Shown here one piece after another: positions 1 through 9,209 of a stretch of DNA of 64,000 nucleotides. A program made the translations under genes and the position numbers. Under the pieces are notes generated by a model that searched no databases, was not told where the DNA came from, and saw only the letters and a program-made list of their open reading frames with translations. Source of the stretch: Sulfitobacter sp. SK012 (GTDB lineage Bacteria; Pseudomonadota; Alphaproteobacteria; Rhodobacterales; Rhodobacteraceae). Numbering within the stretch: position 1 is the stretch's first letter; each line of letters starts with the position of its first letter. The stretch lies in contig NZ_CP025804.1 of assembly GCF_003352085.1 (NCBI RefSeq), positions 3,906,001-3,970,000 of the forward strand, given 5' to 3'.

Positions 1-175
1 CGGGCAAACAAAATCTGAGAACCTTTGGGTTACCGTCGCCGTCACTCTCGGCCCAGAGCGGACCTTGGTACTCAGCGCGGCAAATGACCGGTCAGAGCCC
101 ATAGTACCCCCGTGTTTCGGCGCAGCGAATGTCCGGATTTCGAATGACGTTCATCACCACGGCGCAAAAAGCAGC

Positions 176-991
176 CTAGGTTTGTGCTTCGAACAAATGA
201 GCCTCTTGCGGCACTAAAAAAACTTCACCTACGGCATATTTCGAAAGTTTACTGGCCACATCTTTAACGACTGCACTTGTAACCAAATCTCCAGCTTCGC
301 TTAAGTCTTTCTCGATGGGCAACGCCATAATCTGTTCAAAAAGGTTTTCAAACCGCCGCTCAAGTACGATGGTTTGATGAGCTTCAATTATGAACCCGGA
401 TCCCTCAAGAAGTTCGCGGATCACATCGCCGTCACGAAAAGAAAAAGGTGCTTTTGCTTTGGTGGAGGCAGCTTCGCCAACATGATCGCTCAAAGCATCA
501 GACAATGCTCCGTTGAACGGAGAAATCGCACTCCAACAGGTAAGGTTCAGTTTCCCCCCCTTTTTGAGAATGCGCCGGGTTTCAGCCAACGCGGCCGATT
601 TGTCGGGGAAGAACTGTAAACCCTGTTGGCAAAAGGCTATGTCGAAAACTGCATTCTCAAAGGGCAGTTCGCAGACGTCAGCCGCAACATAGATCGCTTC
701 GTGGGCATCAGATGGATGTCGTTGCGTCGCTAACTCGGTCATCGTTTCATTCAAATCTGCGCCAACAATGCGGCCGTTTCCCTTTAGGCGAGAGGCGATT
801 TCGCGTGTCAGGGCACCGGTCCCGCATGCGATATCAATGATATGCGCGTCCGCTGGTAAAGGTATTTTATCTAACGTGGCCCGCGCCAATGGTCCAAACA
901 TTGCAGGCACACTGTGTTTGTCATATTTTTGAGCCGCCGCGTGCGTTAAACGAAATTTATCCAATTCAATCTCCCTTGACCAAAATGCCAC
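176..991 (-). CDS. Class I SAM-dependent methyltransferase
   Basis: A 271-residue protein of the UbiE/Methyltransf_11 type. The S-adenosylmethionine motif I reads IDIACGTGALT at about residues 52-62, an acidic motif II (VGADLN) follows about 20 residues later, and the post-motif region ends in FCQQGLQFFPDK, typical of small-molecule C-, N- or O-methyltransferases. The substrate cannot be told from sequence. It stands alone, with its start next to a repeat-rich spacer and no operon partner. The ATG gives the usual length for the family. The product is expected to be cytosolic. Confidence 0.8.
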   Translation of the reverse strand: MAFWSREIELDKFRLTHAAAQKYDKHSVPAMFGPLARATLDKIPLPADAHIIDIACGTGALTREIASRLKGNGRIVGADLNETMTELATQRHPSDAHEAIYVAADVCELPFENAVFDIAFCQQGLQFFPDKSAALAETRRILKKGGKLNLTCWSAISPFNGALSDALSDHVGEAASTKAKAPFSFRDGDVIRELLEGSGFIIEAHQTIVLERRFENLFEQIMALPIEKDLSEAGDLVTSAVVKDVASKLSKYAVGEVFLVPQEAHLFEAQT

Positions 992-1197
992 AAAGTTCCC
1001 ACGTTAAGGCGTTGTATCATGAACAAAGTGACGGAACCCCAAATTTCCGTTTGATACATTCGCTGGCTTCGCTCTGTTTCATGCTAGGTAACTTTTCAAA
1101 CAGCGAACAGTTGCGCGCGCAGCGGATTTCATGATCCTATGAACGAGTCGTGGGAAAAACCGCCGTTGGTGCGGCCCAAATAAAAGTAATCGTTGGG

Positions 1198-1653
1198 CTA
1201 ACGCCCTCGGTAAGCCGATATAAAAGGCCCAAGACAGGCAATTGTACTTCGAATCTCACCTTCGATCTTTGGTATATTATCTATGCTATCTTTGATCCTC
1301 GACTGATAGTGGATGTGCATACTTGGCATTATTTCATCAGCCATTTTCCCAAGCGTATACCTAGGTAGAAATGCGAGTTTCACACCAGGAAAAAGCTTAA
1401 GAAGCCCCAGCACCGGCCTTTTGCACTCCATGCAAGTGCCGCGATCAAGAGCGAGCGATTTCTTGTGTTTTCTAAAAGTAATGGGCCGTGTGTTCGACGG
1501 GTGGATCGTACGAGCATCGGTTATTGTTACATCGGCGTAAGGCTGTCCGTAGACTTCCTGACAAATCGTACAATGGCAAAACAGGCGCTTTGTTGGCAGT
1601 CGAGAAAGTTCGACCCTGCATAGTCCGCATTCACAAGCTGCTGTAATCGCCAT
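1198..1653 (-). CDS. GFA-family (DUF636/CENP-V) zinc protein
   Basis: A 151-residue protein with the glutathione-dependent formaldehyde-activating enzyme (GFA/CENP-V) layout. An early Cys pair CECGLC (residues 8-13) is followed by CHCTIC near residues 26-31, and a later CMECKRP pair (about residues 75-81) completes the expected zinc ligands. The family contains true S-hydroxymethylglutathione synthases and many proteins of unknown reaction; most single-gene members like this one are uncharacterised. The C-terminus is divergent. It has no operon partner and sits between the methyltransferase and a truncated regulator. Confidence 0.65.
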   Translation of the reverse strand: MAITAACECGLCRVELSRLPTKRLFCHCTICQEVYGQPYADVTITDARTIHPSNTRPITFRKHKKSLALDRGTCMECKRPVLGLLKLFPGVKLAFLPRYTLGKMADEIMPSMHIHYQSRIKDSIDNIPKIEGEIRSTIACLGPFISAYRGR

Positions 1654-1766
1654 CTTCTCAACCCCGCCAACGTTCAGAATGGTTTGATTGTAGAATCAGG
1701 ACCTATAAAATCGCAAATGCTAAATATCATCTTAGCGAACGCTGCAAAGAACCCAAACTTACGATG

Positions 1767-2612
1767 TTACAGAGTCGCTTGCAGGCCATCATGTGTTTCC
1801 CATCCTTCTTTTACCATTCTTAGAAGAGCATCGTTAGCGCCAGACTTTGAAGCGTCTCCCCTAACAGAGCGACCATCGACATAGCCGCCAAGTGTTATCA
1901 GTTTTGTCAGAGACTCGGGATACATCGCAGCGAACTCGACAGAGACCATTGCGCCACTTGAACTGCCAAACAGCCCGAAGCGGTCCAGTCCCAGGGTTTC
2001 CGCCACGGCCTTCAAATCTTTCGCGCAGCGTGACGTACTGAAATCATCAACATCCAAATCAGATAGTCCACTGCCGCGATGATCCACTCTTATCAGTGTA
2101 TGGCTGCTACCTAGAGCGTCAAACATCGGGCGCTGAGTTTCCTCCTCCCATTCAAGCTCAAGATGTGAGGGATAATGCCCGGAGCGCATTAACGGAGGGC
2201 CACTGCCTGATGTTGAGAAGGCGATTTTTACCCCGTCGTCGGCAGTAGCATAACGGATCTTTGGTCTTCGCGACGAGCTGTCGAGTGCTGGTTCAGCCAG
2301 TGGATCATTGGCCACTTCGGCAACGAATTGCAGTCCTCGACGCGCTATTGTGCGAATAATCGCTTGTCGTTTTCCATCATCTCCAACGGCCTTCCGCGCT
2401 GCTGCAATACGCGCACTGATCGCGGACTCAGAGACAATACGACCGCCCCAGATTTCTTCGATCAGTTGATCCTTTGTCACCAAGGCACTGGCGTTCCTCA
2501 GAAGAAGGTGCAGCAGATCAAAGACTTGGGGTTCAATCGGTTGGAGCCTACCATCACAGAAAAGAGAATGGGCTTCGGTATCTAAAACATAGCCAGAAAA
2601 TTGATATCGCAT
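1767..2612 (-). CDS. Winged-helix (OmpR-type) / alpha-beta hydrolase fusion, C-terminally truncated
   Basis: Residues 1-95 form a Trans_reg_C (OmpR/PhoB-type) winged helix, ending in the recognition helix region SAISARIAAARKAVGDDG and the wing IIRTIARRGLQFVAEV. From about residue 115 an alpha/beta hydrolase fold follows, with the oxyanion-type HRGSGLSD and the nucleophile elbow GLFGSSSGA. The reading frame stops about 60 residues after the elbow, before the cap, the catalytic acid and the histidine expected of a complete hydrolase. Full-length members of this architecture are markedly longer than 281 residues. The gene is therefore probably a broken regulator. The DNA-binding half could still fold. 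Confidence 0.6.
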   Translation of the reverse strand: MRYQFSGYVLDTEAHSLFCDGRLQPIEPQVFDLLHLLLRNASALVTKDQLIEEIWGGRIVSESAISARIAAARKAVGDDGKRQAIIRTIARRGLQFVAEVANDPLAEPALDSSSRRPKIRYATADDGVKIAFSTSGSGPPLMRSGHYPSHLELEWEEETQRPMFDALGSSHTLIRVDHRGSGLSDLDVDDFSTSRCAKDLKAVAETLGLDRFGLFGSSSGAMVSVEFAAMYPESLTKLITLGGYVDGRSVRGDASKSGANDALLRMVKEGWETHDGLQATL

Positions 2613-2764
2613 GGATCCAGTGAACCGCTAAATGCGAAATCATGCAAGCGACCTGCGAGATCAGTGCGATTTCGAAGGCATTTCACAAGGGTTTCACAGG
2701 GGTTGCCTCAAGCACCATGTTTCTCAACCTGACAAAGTGGCCTCATCAACAAGGAGGCAACCCA

Positions 2765-2986
2765 ATGAACCCGATATTCGACACAGCCATGCTGAAGCAT
2801 CATCGCGTTGATTACGACAGGCCTATCGATACACTAGGAGCAAGGCGACAGACGCATTCGGGACGCACTTTTACATTTGTCACAATCGCAGTACTTGGAG
2901 TGGGTTTACTCACCAGTTTCATTGCTGATTCACAATCGGCTTCTGCATTGTTAAGCGATGCCGCGACGGTGCTGATGCAAAGATAA
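2765..2986 (+). CDS. Small single-pass membrane protein, unknown
   Basis: A 73-residue ORF starting at the ATG at 2765, chosen because a perfect AGGAGG ribosome-binding site lies at 2752-2757, seven bases upstream; a longer in-frame start at 2642 has no such site. A single hydrophobic segment (FTFVTIAVLGVGLLTSFIA, about residues 36-54) predicts one membrane helix or an uncleaved signal anchor. It diverges from the winged-helix/hydrolase gene, so they may share the intergenic promoter region. I do not recognise the family. Confidence 0.5.
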   Translation: MNPIFDTAMLKHHRVDYDRPIDTLGARRQTHSGRTFTFVTIAVLGVGLLTSFIADSQSASALLSDAATVLMQR

Positions 2987-2996
2987 GAGTGCCGGG

Positions 2997-3193
2997 CATT
3001 CGCTCGATATCACGCCACATGTAGGCTGTTTTCACCGGTTTGTTTTTGAAGGGTATGTTCTTCTTTCCGATCATGACGTGTCGAACGTCGAATGGCCGCC
3101 ATCGAAACTCGATCCCAACCTTCTTCGCAAGATCGGGCAGGCGCATTACTGTGACGTGCTTCCGATAGAAAACCAAAAATCAATCTTTGCCAT
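2997..3193 (-). pseudogene. DsbA-family 2-hydroxychromene-2-carboxylate isomerase remnant
   Basis: Reading leftwards from the ATG at 3193, one frame gives MAKIDFWFSIGSTSQ, the usual N-terminus of HCCA isomerase/DsbA-like GSH S-transferase kappa proteins. It then hits a stop. After a frameshift the next frame continues with RLPDLAKKVGIEFRWRPF and later NIPFKNKPVKTAYMWRDIER, the conserved middle of the same family. Similarity stops near 2997, so only about the first third of a roughly 200-residue enzyme is left. This is a frameshifted and 3'-truncated pseudogene. It abuts the end of the small membrane protein gene, which suggests a deletion junction. Confidence 0.6.
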
Positions 3194-3229
3194 TCCATCC
3201 CTTTTTCTTTTGTCATTTAGGAAGCGGCC

Positions 3230-3643
3230 TCAAGGTACGTATCGCTCTGGCGCAGGATCCTGTAGATCTTCGAGATAGTTCACTATCTCGACAAGCTTAC
3301 TTGGCACCAGAACTTCCACACCGTTTCCAGTGTCAAATTCTACCATGTCATTGTCCAAGAAATTTTCGAAGACTGGCATATCTTCTCGCGGGAGCGTGTT
3401 GCGGGAGTAACCATCGATGATCGACATAATTTCAAGCATGGGCCAAACCCCGTCACGGCGCTCGGCGATTTTTGTCAGATCTGGCGGGGGTGTACCCAAT
3501 TCTCCAGCCTTGGGACCGTCGCCACGTCCCACTGTGCCGTGGCACAAAACACAATTCTCGGCGAACAGATCTTGCCCGGTGCTTTCAGCTCCTAGCGACG
3601 AGCCCAAAACAAGCAACGGGAAAAAAAGTACAAATCGGTTCAT
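3230..3643 (-). CDS. Periplasmic c-type cytochrome
   Basis: A 137-residue protein with an N-terminal signal peptide (MNRFVLFFPLLVLGSSLGAES) and one haem-binding CVLCH motif at about residues 31-35, followed by GTVGRGDGP and PPPDLT, the usual surroundings of small class I cytochromes c. A likely axial methionine lies in the MPVF segment further down. It is expected to carry electrons in the periplasm; no partner oxidase or dehydrogenase lies next to it. The downstream SH3-META gene is on the same strand but starts beyond a spacer. Confidence 0.75.
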   Translation of the reverse strand: MNRFVLFFPLLVLGSSLGAESTGQDLFAENCVLCHGTVGRGDGPKAGELGTPPPDLTKIAERRDGVWPMLEIMSIIDGYSRNTLPREDMPVFENFLDNDMVEFDTGNGVEVLVPSKLVEIVNYLEDLQDPAPERYVP

Positions 3644-3728
3644 CGGTGACCTTTTTCATTAAAGTATTAAACAGCTACCTTGCCTGATCATGACGGGACA
3701 ACCCACTCAGTCAGCAAATAGAACTAAA

Positions 3729-4448
3729 TTAGTCTGGGTCGCTGCGCTCAAAGGTCGCCAACATTGCACCATTGTTGTCGAAAAGAGCCATTACAAGATG
3801 AAACGCTACCATTTCTTGGGCATCGCCCAACACTTGAAACAGAAGCATTTCGGTCTGCATTTCCGGATCAGGACACATCTTTCTGGTTGATGCTATCGGA
3901 CCAAAAAGTGCTGGACCCTGATCAGCTTCATACGTTCCATTGAAGTTGTTGCAGCCTCCGCTGCCAACGACGGCATTATCTGATTTGAAAGAAATCCAAG
4001 CATCAGCCTTCGAGAGTTCGCCTGCAAAATCGCGTACTTGCCATTCGGAACCCGCTATGTCGATTAGCCTACCTCCAGCCCGAAATTGATCCTCACCGCT
4101 GCCTTCGGTCAAAAACCAACCCGCGACCCACCCAATAGTGCGATCATAGCCAACGCGACACCACCTCGTCTTGACGCTTTCTGCCCGCTCCTCCTCAGTC
4201 ACATCTACCCATTCTTCGTAGGTGACCCCTCCCACACAACCAAGATTGGCGATGCCGTCCCCGTCAGGTGGTATGGCTCCAATCAAAGTACCCGAAGCCG
4301 AAGGTATAGTCCGAATATTCAAGACATCGTTGTTCGCAACGCCTGTTACAGCATAATAATCAGGACCGTCCGCAGTTGCTGACGCAGATGTTCCGGCAAA
4401 AAGTGAAAAACAGAAAAGCAGAGGCAACAAGCGGCGAATGGACAACAT
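3729..4448 (-). CDS. Exported SH3-like / META domain protein
   Basis: A 239-residue protein. A signal peptide covers residues 1-26 (LLPLLFCFSLFAGTSASA). Residues about 30-120 form a bacterial SH3-like domain (DVLNIRTIPSASGTLIGAIP and RWCRVGYDRTIGWVAGWFL). Residues about 130-235 form a META/HslJ domain with the diagnostic GSGGCNNFNGTYE and later ASTRKMCPDPEMQTE. META proteins are envelope stress or copper/heat-associated proteins of unclear chemistry; the SH3 part suggests envelope binding. It stands alone between a cytochrome and an IS-occupied spacer. Confidence 0.75.
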   Translation of the reverse strand: MLSIRRLLPLLFCFSLFAGTSASATADGPDYYAVTGVANNDVLNIRTIPSASGTLIGAIPPDGDGIANLGCVGGVTYEEWVDVTEEERAESVKTRWCRVGYDRTIGWVAGWFLTEGSGEDQFRAGGRLIDIAGSEWQVRDFAGELSKADAWISFKSDNAVVGSGGCNNFNGTYEADQGPALFGPIASTRKMCPDPEMQTEMLLFQVLGDAQEMVAFHLVMALFDNNGAMLATFERSDPD

Positions 4449-5258
4449 TGCTGGTCCTTCAAGTTTTCATTTAGCGTTCCAATAGAGATCATTTGCCACG
4501 CTAGATCAATAGGTCGAATGCAACTCCCGCCGCGTCTTAGGGTCTGGGCCTATTAAATCTCAAAGCGCCAAATGTCACAAAGCAGTCCTTCGCTGCGTCC
4601 CGCACTAAGGTCTGCAATGCGGGACAAAACGGAAGTTCGTTAACTTTAGCCCAATGTCGGCTTCCACATCGAACCGTTCGAAAAACTGTCCTTTTTGGGA
4701 AGGAAGGACCACTGAAGATCGAGTATAGAACCCAATGGCCCCGTTTCCGGTTGCCCGAAACTCTCTCCCCCCGAAAAAATACGGGCTGGTCCAGAGTGTT
4801 CCTGTTCCTGGCCAATACCACATTCATGGAACGACTTCATGTTTTCAGGTTTTTGGCTGTGCGTCCTTGACATAGATCAAAATTCACACGCTGGCGAACA
4901 ATAGGTGCACTCCCAAAAGGCTCGTTTGTTTAACGACCATAAATCATATTATTTTACGCTGCCATAAATCCTGTTCAAAACCTAAGTGGTTGTTGAGCGT
5001 TTTTTGCCGCTACCGTGATAGTAGACATTAGCTGCATTGCAGAAATTCGGTAAAGAGGGCTCAATCCGGCCATCCGCCGCGATAAACACAATGTCCGCTT
5101 TCATCAAAAACCCGCGTGAGGCAATGTAGCGAGGGGAGGACAAGTGGCCATTCCAACCTCTAAGTTTTTACCCCCCGTCCGCCATATACGGGATTGGGCC
5201 GCAATCCCGCCCGAAGCTTGGCCGTATCGTACATTTCAAGGTGTATCGACACGCCGTA
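4449..5258. other. Intergenic spacer upstream of the IS256 element
   Basis: About 800 bases without a convincing gene. Short overlapping frames at 4537-4873 on the minus strand are mutually inconsistent and have no family signal. Fragments such as CTGCGTCCCGCACTAAGGTC resemble the degenerate dispersed repeat seen elsewhere in the window. The last nine bases (5250-5258) are the left target duplication of the IS256 element. Confidence 0.5.
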
Positions 5259-6645
5259 GAGCTATGACTGAATCTGGTGTTTGGGGGATTTGAAGGTTGG
5301 CGGCGTATCTGGTTGATTTGTTGTTGCGAGACAGCAGCCCAACCGAAGGAGATACACCACCATGGAAACGACTAACATTGTTGATTTTTCGCGTCGAGAC
5401 GGGATCACGGACGCGCTGACGGATTTATTGAGAACAGGAGCGCAGCAATTGATCGCAACAGCCGTTGAAGCTGAGCTTGAAAGCTATCTGTCTCAGTTTA
5501 CCACCGCGCGCACTGAGGCCGGTCATGCGACTGTTGTGCGCAATGGGCATCATCCCGAGCGCCCGTTCCAAACGGGCATCGGCCCCGTGAACGTGCGCAT
5601 TCCCAAGGTTCGCTCAAAAAACGGCCAGCCCGTGACATTCCATTCGGCCCTGGTGCCACCGTACGTGCGCAGAACCAAAACGTTGGAAGCGGCCTTGCCA
5701 TGGCTGTATCTGAAGGGCATCTCCAGCGGTGAAATGGGCTCGGCTCTCAAGGTTCTTCTGGGCCCTGATGCGGCGGGATTGTCGGCAAATACGGTCTCAC
5801 GGCTCAAGCGCGATTGGGCCAACGAATACGGCGAGTGGAGAAAGGCAGCGTTGGACGATGAGCCCTTGGTCTACATCTGGGCTGACGGTGTCCACAGCGG
5901 CCTTCGGGGCGAGGATGACAAGCTCTGCGCCCTTGTGATTGTGGGGGTAACAGCCCGTGGCAAGAAGCGGTTCTTGGCTATTGAGGACGGGGTGCGCGAG
6001 TCCACGCAGAGCTGGCGCGAGGCTCTCCTCAGCCTCAAAAGCCGGGGAATGAACGCCCCGAAACTTGCTATTGGAGATGGTGCCATGGGGTTCTGGGCCG
6101 CCATAGATGAAGTCTATCCTGAGACCCGTCATCAACGCTGTTGGCAACACAAAACTATGAATGTGCTCAACTGTTTGCCCAAGCTGTCTCAGCCAAAGGC
6201 CAAAGCTGCGATCCACAACATCTGGCAGGCTGAGACCAAAGATGATGCGGGCAAGGCCTTAGATTTGTTCATCAAAACCTACGAACCCAAATACCCCAAG
6301 GCGACGCTGTGCCTGCAAAAGGACCGCGAGGAACTCATGGCATTCTTCGACTTTCCAGCACAACACTGGCAAAGCATCCGCACCAGTAATCCAATTGAAT
6401 CCGCCTTTGCCACGATCCGTCATCGCACCAAACGATCAAAGGGCTGCCTCTCACGCGACGGCATGCTGCACATGATGTTCAAGCTGGGGCAATGCGCCGA
6501 GCAAAACTGGAGGAAACTACGCGGCTTTGACTACCTCGCCAAAGTCATCACCGGCGTCGCATTCAAAGACGGAATTGAAGCCACTGAAAACAGCCAGATC
6601 GCCGCATGACCAGAAACCCTTAAACACCAGATTTGACAATAACTC
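5259..6645 (+). mobile_element. IS256-family insertion sequence, copy 1, with 9-bp target duplication
   Basis: A complete 1387-bp element. The left end begins GAGCTATGACTGAATCTGGT and the reverse complement of the right end begins GAGTTATTGTCAAATCTGGT; these are imperfect terminal inverted repeats of about 25-30 bp. The element is bracketed by the 9-bp direct repeat CACGCCGTA (5250-5258 and 6646-6654), which fits the 8-9 bp duplications made by IS256-family elements. The ends were fixed by comparison with the second copy at 35563-36949. The only transposase gene is intact, so this copy looks like a simple and probably recent insertion. Confidence 0.93.
5362..6609 (+). CDS. IS256-family (mutator-type) transposase
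   Basis: A 415-residue DDE transposase. The three acidic residues can be placed in YIWADGVHSG (about residue 174), AIGDGAMGFW (about residue 240) and SNPIESAFATIRHRTKRSKG (about residue 347), the mutator-family signature. The N-terminal third (residues 1-120) is the usual helix-turn-helix-rich end-binding region. The start is preceded by GAAGGAGATACACC, a good ribosome-binding site. It differs from the second copy at one coding position: TGG (Trp) here at 6223 against CGG (Arg) at 36527. Confidence 0.95.
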   Translation: METTNIVDFSRRDGITDALTDLLRTGAQQLIATAVEAELESYLSQFTTARTEAGHATVVRNGHHPERPFQTGIGPVNVRIPKVRSKNGQPVTFHSALVPPYVRRTKTLEAALPWLYLKGISSGEMGSALKVLLGPDAAGLSANTVSRLKRDWANEYGEWRKAALDDEPLVYIWADGVHSGLRGEDDKLCALVIVGVTARGKKRFLAIEDGVRESTQSWREALLSLKSRGMNAPKLAIGDGAMGFWAAIDEVYPETRHQRCWQHKTMNVLNCLPKLSQPKAKAAIHNIWQAETKDDAGKALDLFIKTYEPKYPKATLCLQKDREELMAFFDFPAQHWQSIRTSNPIESAFATIRHRTKRSKGCLSRDGMLHMMFKLGQCAEQNWRKLRGFDYLAKVITGVAFKDGIEATENSQIAA

Positions 6646-6774
6646 CACGCCGTATTCCCCCAGCGCATGACTGTCATTGACACATCAATCCAGCCTTACC
6701 ATCATCAACCAAACTAATATTTATGATGATCAGCCACCAGATGGCGTGGTGTTAAAAACTAGGGGAGAAAACAG

Positions 6775-7182
6775 ATGTACAGTCATATTCTTGTGCCAGT
6801 TCAGTTCGGATCAGAACGTAACACAGAAAAGGCACTGTCGGTCGCAAAACTGATGGCGGGACGCGATGGAAAAATTACTCTGCTGCATGTGATTGAGCAG
6901 ATTCCCAGTTACGTTATGTCTTATGTACCGCCAGAATTCACTGCTGAAAGACTAAAGACTGTTCAGGCAGAACTAAGTGAAATGGCTGCACCACTGCTTC
7001 ACGGCAATAGTGTTGTAGTTGTTGGCCATTCTGGCAGATCGATTGAGGAATGGGCTACGGCAAACGGAACGGATTGCATCATTATGGCATCACATATTCC
7101 TGTGGTTTCAGACTATCTACTAGGCAGTACGGCCGCGCATATTGTCCGACACGCCAAATGTTCGGTCCACGTCATACGCTAG
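6775..7182 (+). CDS. Universal stress protein (UspA family)
   Basis: A 135-residue single-domain Usp. It begins MYSHILVPV and contains a C-terminal ATP-binding-type signature, GHSGRSIEEW, followed by CIIMASH and GSTAAHIVRHAKCSVHV (the G-2x-G-9x-G-S/T class). It is about the same length as, and clearly paralogous to, the Usp at 38754-39161, including the VSDYLLGSTAA region. It is likely a cytosolic nucleotide-binding protein induced in stress or growth arrest. A GGGGAGA ribosome-binding site precedes the ATG. The IS256 element ends about 130 bp upstream, so its native promoter may have been changed. Confidence 0.85.
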   Translation: MYSHILVPVQFGSERNTEKALSVAKLMAGRDGKITLLHVIEQIPSYVMSYVPPEFTAERLKTVQAELSEMAAPLLHGNSVVVVGHSGRSIEEWATANGTDCIIMASHIPVVSDYLLGSTAAHIVRHAKCSVHVIR

Positions 7183-7223
7183 GGCTTCGTTACGTTAAGC
7201 GCAGTGAGAAAGTGAGAGGCGAG

Positions 7224-7433
7224 ATGATAAATAAACCTAGCCAACTGGATAGATTAAATTTGCACCTCAGCAATCCAGAAGTACACGCCGGGTTAGGTTT
7301 GGATGACCTTCAAGCGCTTCGAGATCAGTATGAAAAGCTGCTTTTTTTTGTACATGAAATTGTTAGCCGTGAAGGTGACGATGAGATCCCTTCAATCGTT
7401 GTTGATGCCGCGAAAGAAGCGCTTACTAAGTAG
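7224..7433 (+). CDS. Small acidic helical protein, unknown
   Basis: A 69-residue ORF starting at the ATG at 7224, with GAGAGGCGAG just upstream. The sequence (HLSNPEVHAGLGLDDLQALR near residues 14-33) is charged, leucine-rich and predicted helical, with no signal peptide or metal motif. It follows the universal stress protein by 41 bp on the same strand and is probably co-transcribed with it. I do not recognise the family; its position suggests a small stress-associated partner, which is inference. Confidence 0.5.
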   Translation: MINKPSQLDRLNLHLSNPEVHAGLGLDDLQALRDQYEKLLFFVHEIVSREGDDEIPSIVVDAAKEALTK

Positions 7434-8002
7434 ATCACCTGTGAGCATTATCCTTAGCTTCAGGAACACAAGAGATTGTCAGGTTATCCGTCTTATCGGA
7501 AAGCACAAACACGCTTAAAAGCTCAAGTCGTCGGGGTTGGTGTTGCGCTTGTATTCCCTGCGGGAACGGGCGTCTTGTGCCCGTATGGCCTAAAGCAGGG
7601 GGTTTCACGGTCAGGTCTGGCGGGCCTTGTTGCTGCGCGGGGTGGGCCAAGGTGGCGCTTCAATTGCTTCGCCTTTTTTGCCAAGATGTGCATGGTGCAG
7701 CATTGGTCACAATCGGCCCAGAGCCCACCTTGGACCAAAGCGCAGCGAACGGCGGCTCTGAGCCCAGATGTATGTACCGGCTGCTGTTCGCAAGTGTTCA
7801 ATTGCACGTCTTCTGGAAGTCGCTGATATGTATCCGGCCTGTGATCGGCTTGAGTATTTTGCCGTGGCCCTGTTGGGAGTACGCACGCGCCGCTGTCTCA
7901 TTAGTGACCTGATCTATGATGACCATCTGGGCTCTCAGACTTTGGGTGCGCCTTATTCCGTTCCATACAATTGAGGTTTACGAACATCGTGTGCGGCTGT
8001 GA
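7434..8002. repeat. Repeat-rich spacer with dispersed-repeat copies
   Basis: No gene could be supported here: several overlapping short frames exist on both strands, none with a recognisable domain. The stretch around 7680-7760 (GATGTGCATGGTGCAGCATT, then GCGCAGCGAACG) matches the degenerate dispersed repeat found near 9.9, 10.6, 20.0 and 21.9 kb. The short run ATGTACCGGCTGC (about 7770) is found inverted as GCAGCCGGTACAT near 9110, on the other side of the IS110 gene, so the transposase lies between inverted repeat fragments. Confidence 0.4.
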
Positions 8003-9061
8003 TTAGATCGCAGTCGCAAATTCCTTTTCTTTCCAATCAAAGTCTTTGCCTGAGTTAAGAACGCTCCAGGCAATGCGGGCCAGTTTATTCGCCAGCGCTA
8101 CGCCCAACTTGTTGTGCTGCATGCGCGTCGCGGCAGCCTCCAACCACGGGCCAAAACTGAACTTATGCCAGTTCTTTGGCCGCATCATGATGACTTGAGC
8201 GGCTTGCACAAACAGCATGCGCAGATAACGGCTGCCACGCTTTGTGATACGACCTAGAATGGTGCGCCCACCCGTACTGTATTGCCGGGGGACGAGACCA
8301 AGCCAGGCTGCGAAGTCGCGCCCGCGATCATAAGCTTCGCCAGTTCCGACAGCCGCAACCACAGCCGTTGAGATGATTGGCCCAATCCCAGGGATGGTCA
8401 TGAGGCGCTGACAACTTGCCTCGCTTTCACTGACTGCTTTGATCTCAGACGTCGTCATTTCGATCCGTTTGTCCGTCCAGATCCAATCTTGCTGGAGACC
8501 AAGGATCAGCTTGCGCATCCGCAAGGATATCTCATCACTGCGATTGTCCAAAATGGCTTGGAGCGACGTGCGTAATGCAGCCACGCTTTTGCGAACAGTG
8601 ATCCCTTGCTCAATTAAAAATGCGCGGATCTGATTCATCGTCACCGTCCGCCGCGATACGAGCCGGGAACGCACGCGATGCAGTGCCTGCAAGTCCAGTT
8701 GCTCCTGCGTCTTCTCGGTAACCGTTTTAAGATTGGGGCGCAGGGCAGCTTCGGCAATCGCCTCAGCATCGTTGTAATCGTTCTTTTGACCTTTGTTGAA
8801 CGGCTTCACGTAAATTGCTGGAATGATCCGTGGCTCAAACCCCATCTTGCGCAGCGTCCTGCTGACAAAATGCGCGCTTAAGCAGGCTTCCATACCAACG
8901 ATGCAATGCGGCAGTTCTTCAAACGTCATGATCAGCGCCATGCGTTTAATCTTCTTGCGCAACACAAGCTGACCTTCTTTGTTAAAGCCAACCAAATGAA
9001 ACACGTCTTTGCCAATATCGACGCCAACCGACATCAGCTCATCAAAATCATTCTTCGCCAT
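8003..9061 (-). CDS. IS110-family transposase
   Basis: A 352-residue DEDD-type transposase. The N-terminal RuvC-like part shows SVGVDIGKDVFHLVG (first Asp about residue 15), VGMEACLSAHF (Glu) and NDYNDAEAIAEAA (Asp pair about residues 94-97). The C-terminal transposase_20 part has MTIPGIGPIISTAVVA and the serine region TKRGSRYLRMLFVQAA (about residues 283-298). IS110 elements lack classical terminal inverted repeats, and the subterminal bridge-RNA region cannot be delimited here by eye, so the element ends are left open. The frame is intact. Confidence 0.92.
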   Translation of the reverse strand: MAKNDFDELMSVGVDIGKDVFHLVGFNKEGQLVLRKKIKRMALIMTFEELPHCIVGMEACLSAHFVSRTLRKMGFEPRIIPAIYVKPFNKGQKNDYNDAEAIAEAALRPNLKTVTEKTQEQLDLQALHRVRSRLVSRRTVTMNQIRAFLIEQGITVRKSVAALRTSLQAILDNRSDEISLRMRKLILGLQQDWIWTDKRIEMTTSEIKAVSESEASCQRLMTIPGIGPIISTAVVAAVGTGEAYDRGRDFAAWLGLVPRQYSTGGRTILGRITKRGSRYLRMLFVQAAQVIMMRPKNWHKFSFGPWLEAAATRMQHNKLGVALANKLARIAWSVLNSGKDFDWKEKEFATAI

Positions 9062-9209
9062 GCTACTTCTCCTATGTGCAGTATAGGCCCAGCCTAACCT
9101 GCTGGGTGAAGCAGCCGGTACATCCCATTACTGACTGATGCTGCACGGCACACGAAAGTCCGCTATGCTCATAGGTGAGTTAATTCAATTCAATCGCCGT
9201 GTGCGACGA

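Noticed and set aside
5498..6216. Minus-strand frames inside the IS256 transposase (repeated at 35802-36520)
   Set aside because: They are identical in both IS copies only because the DNA is identical; no domain or start signal.
7434..7974. Several 65-115 residue frames on both strands
   Set aside because: They overlap one another over dispersed-repeat sequence, and none has a family or start signal. The 7768-7974 frame has protein-like composition but no homology I can name.
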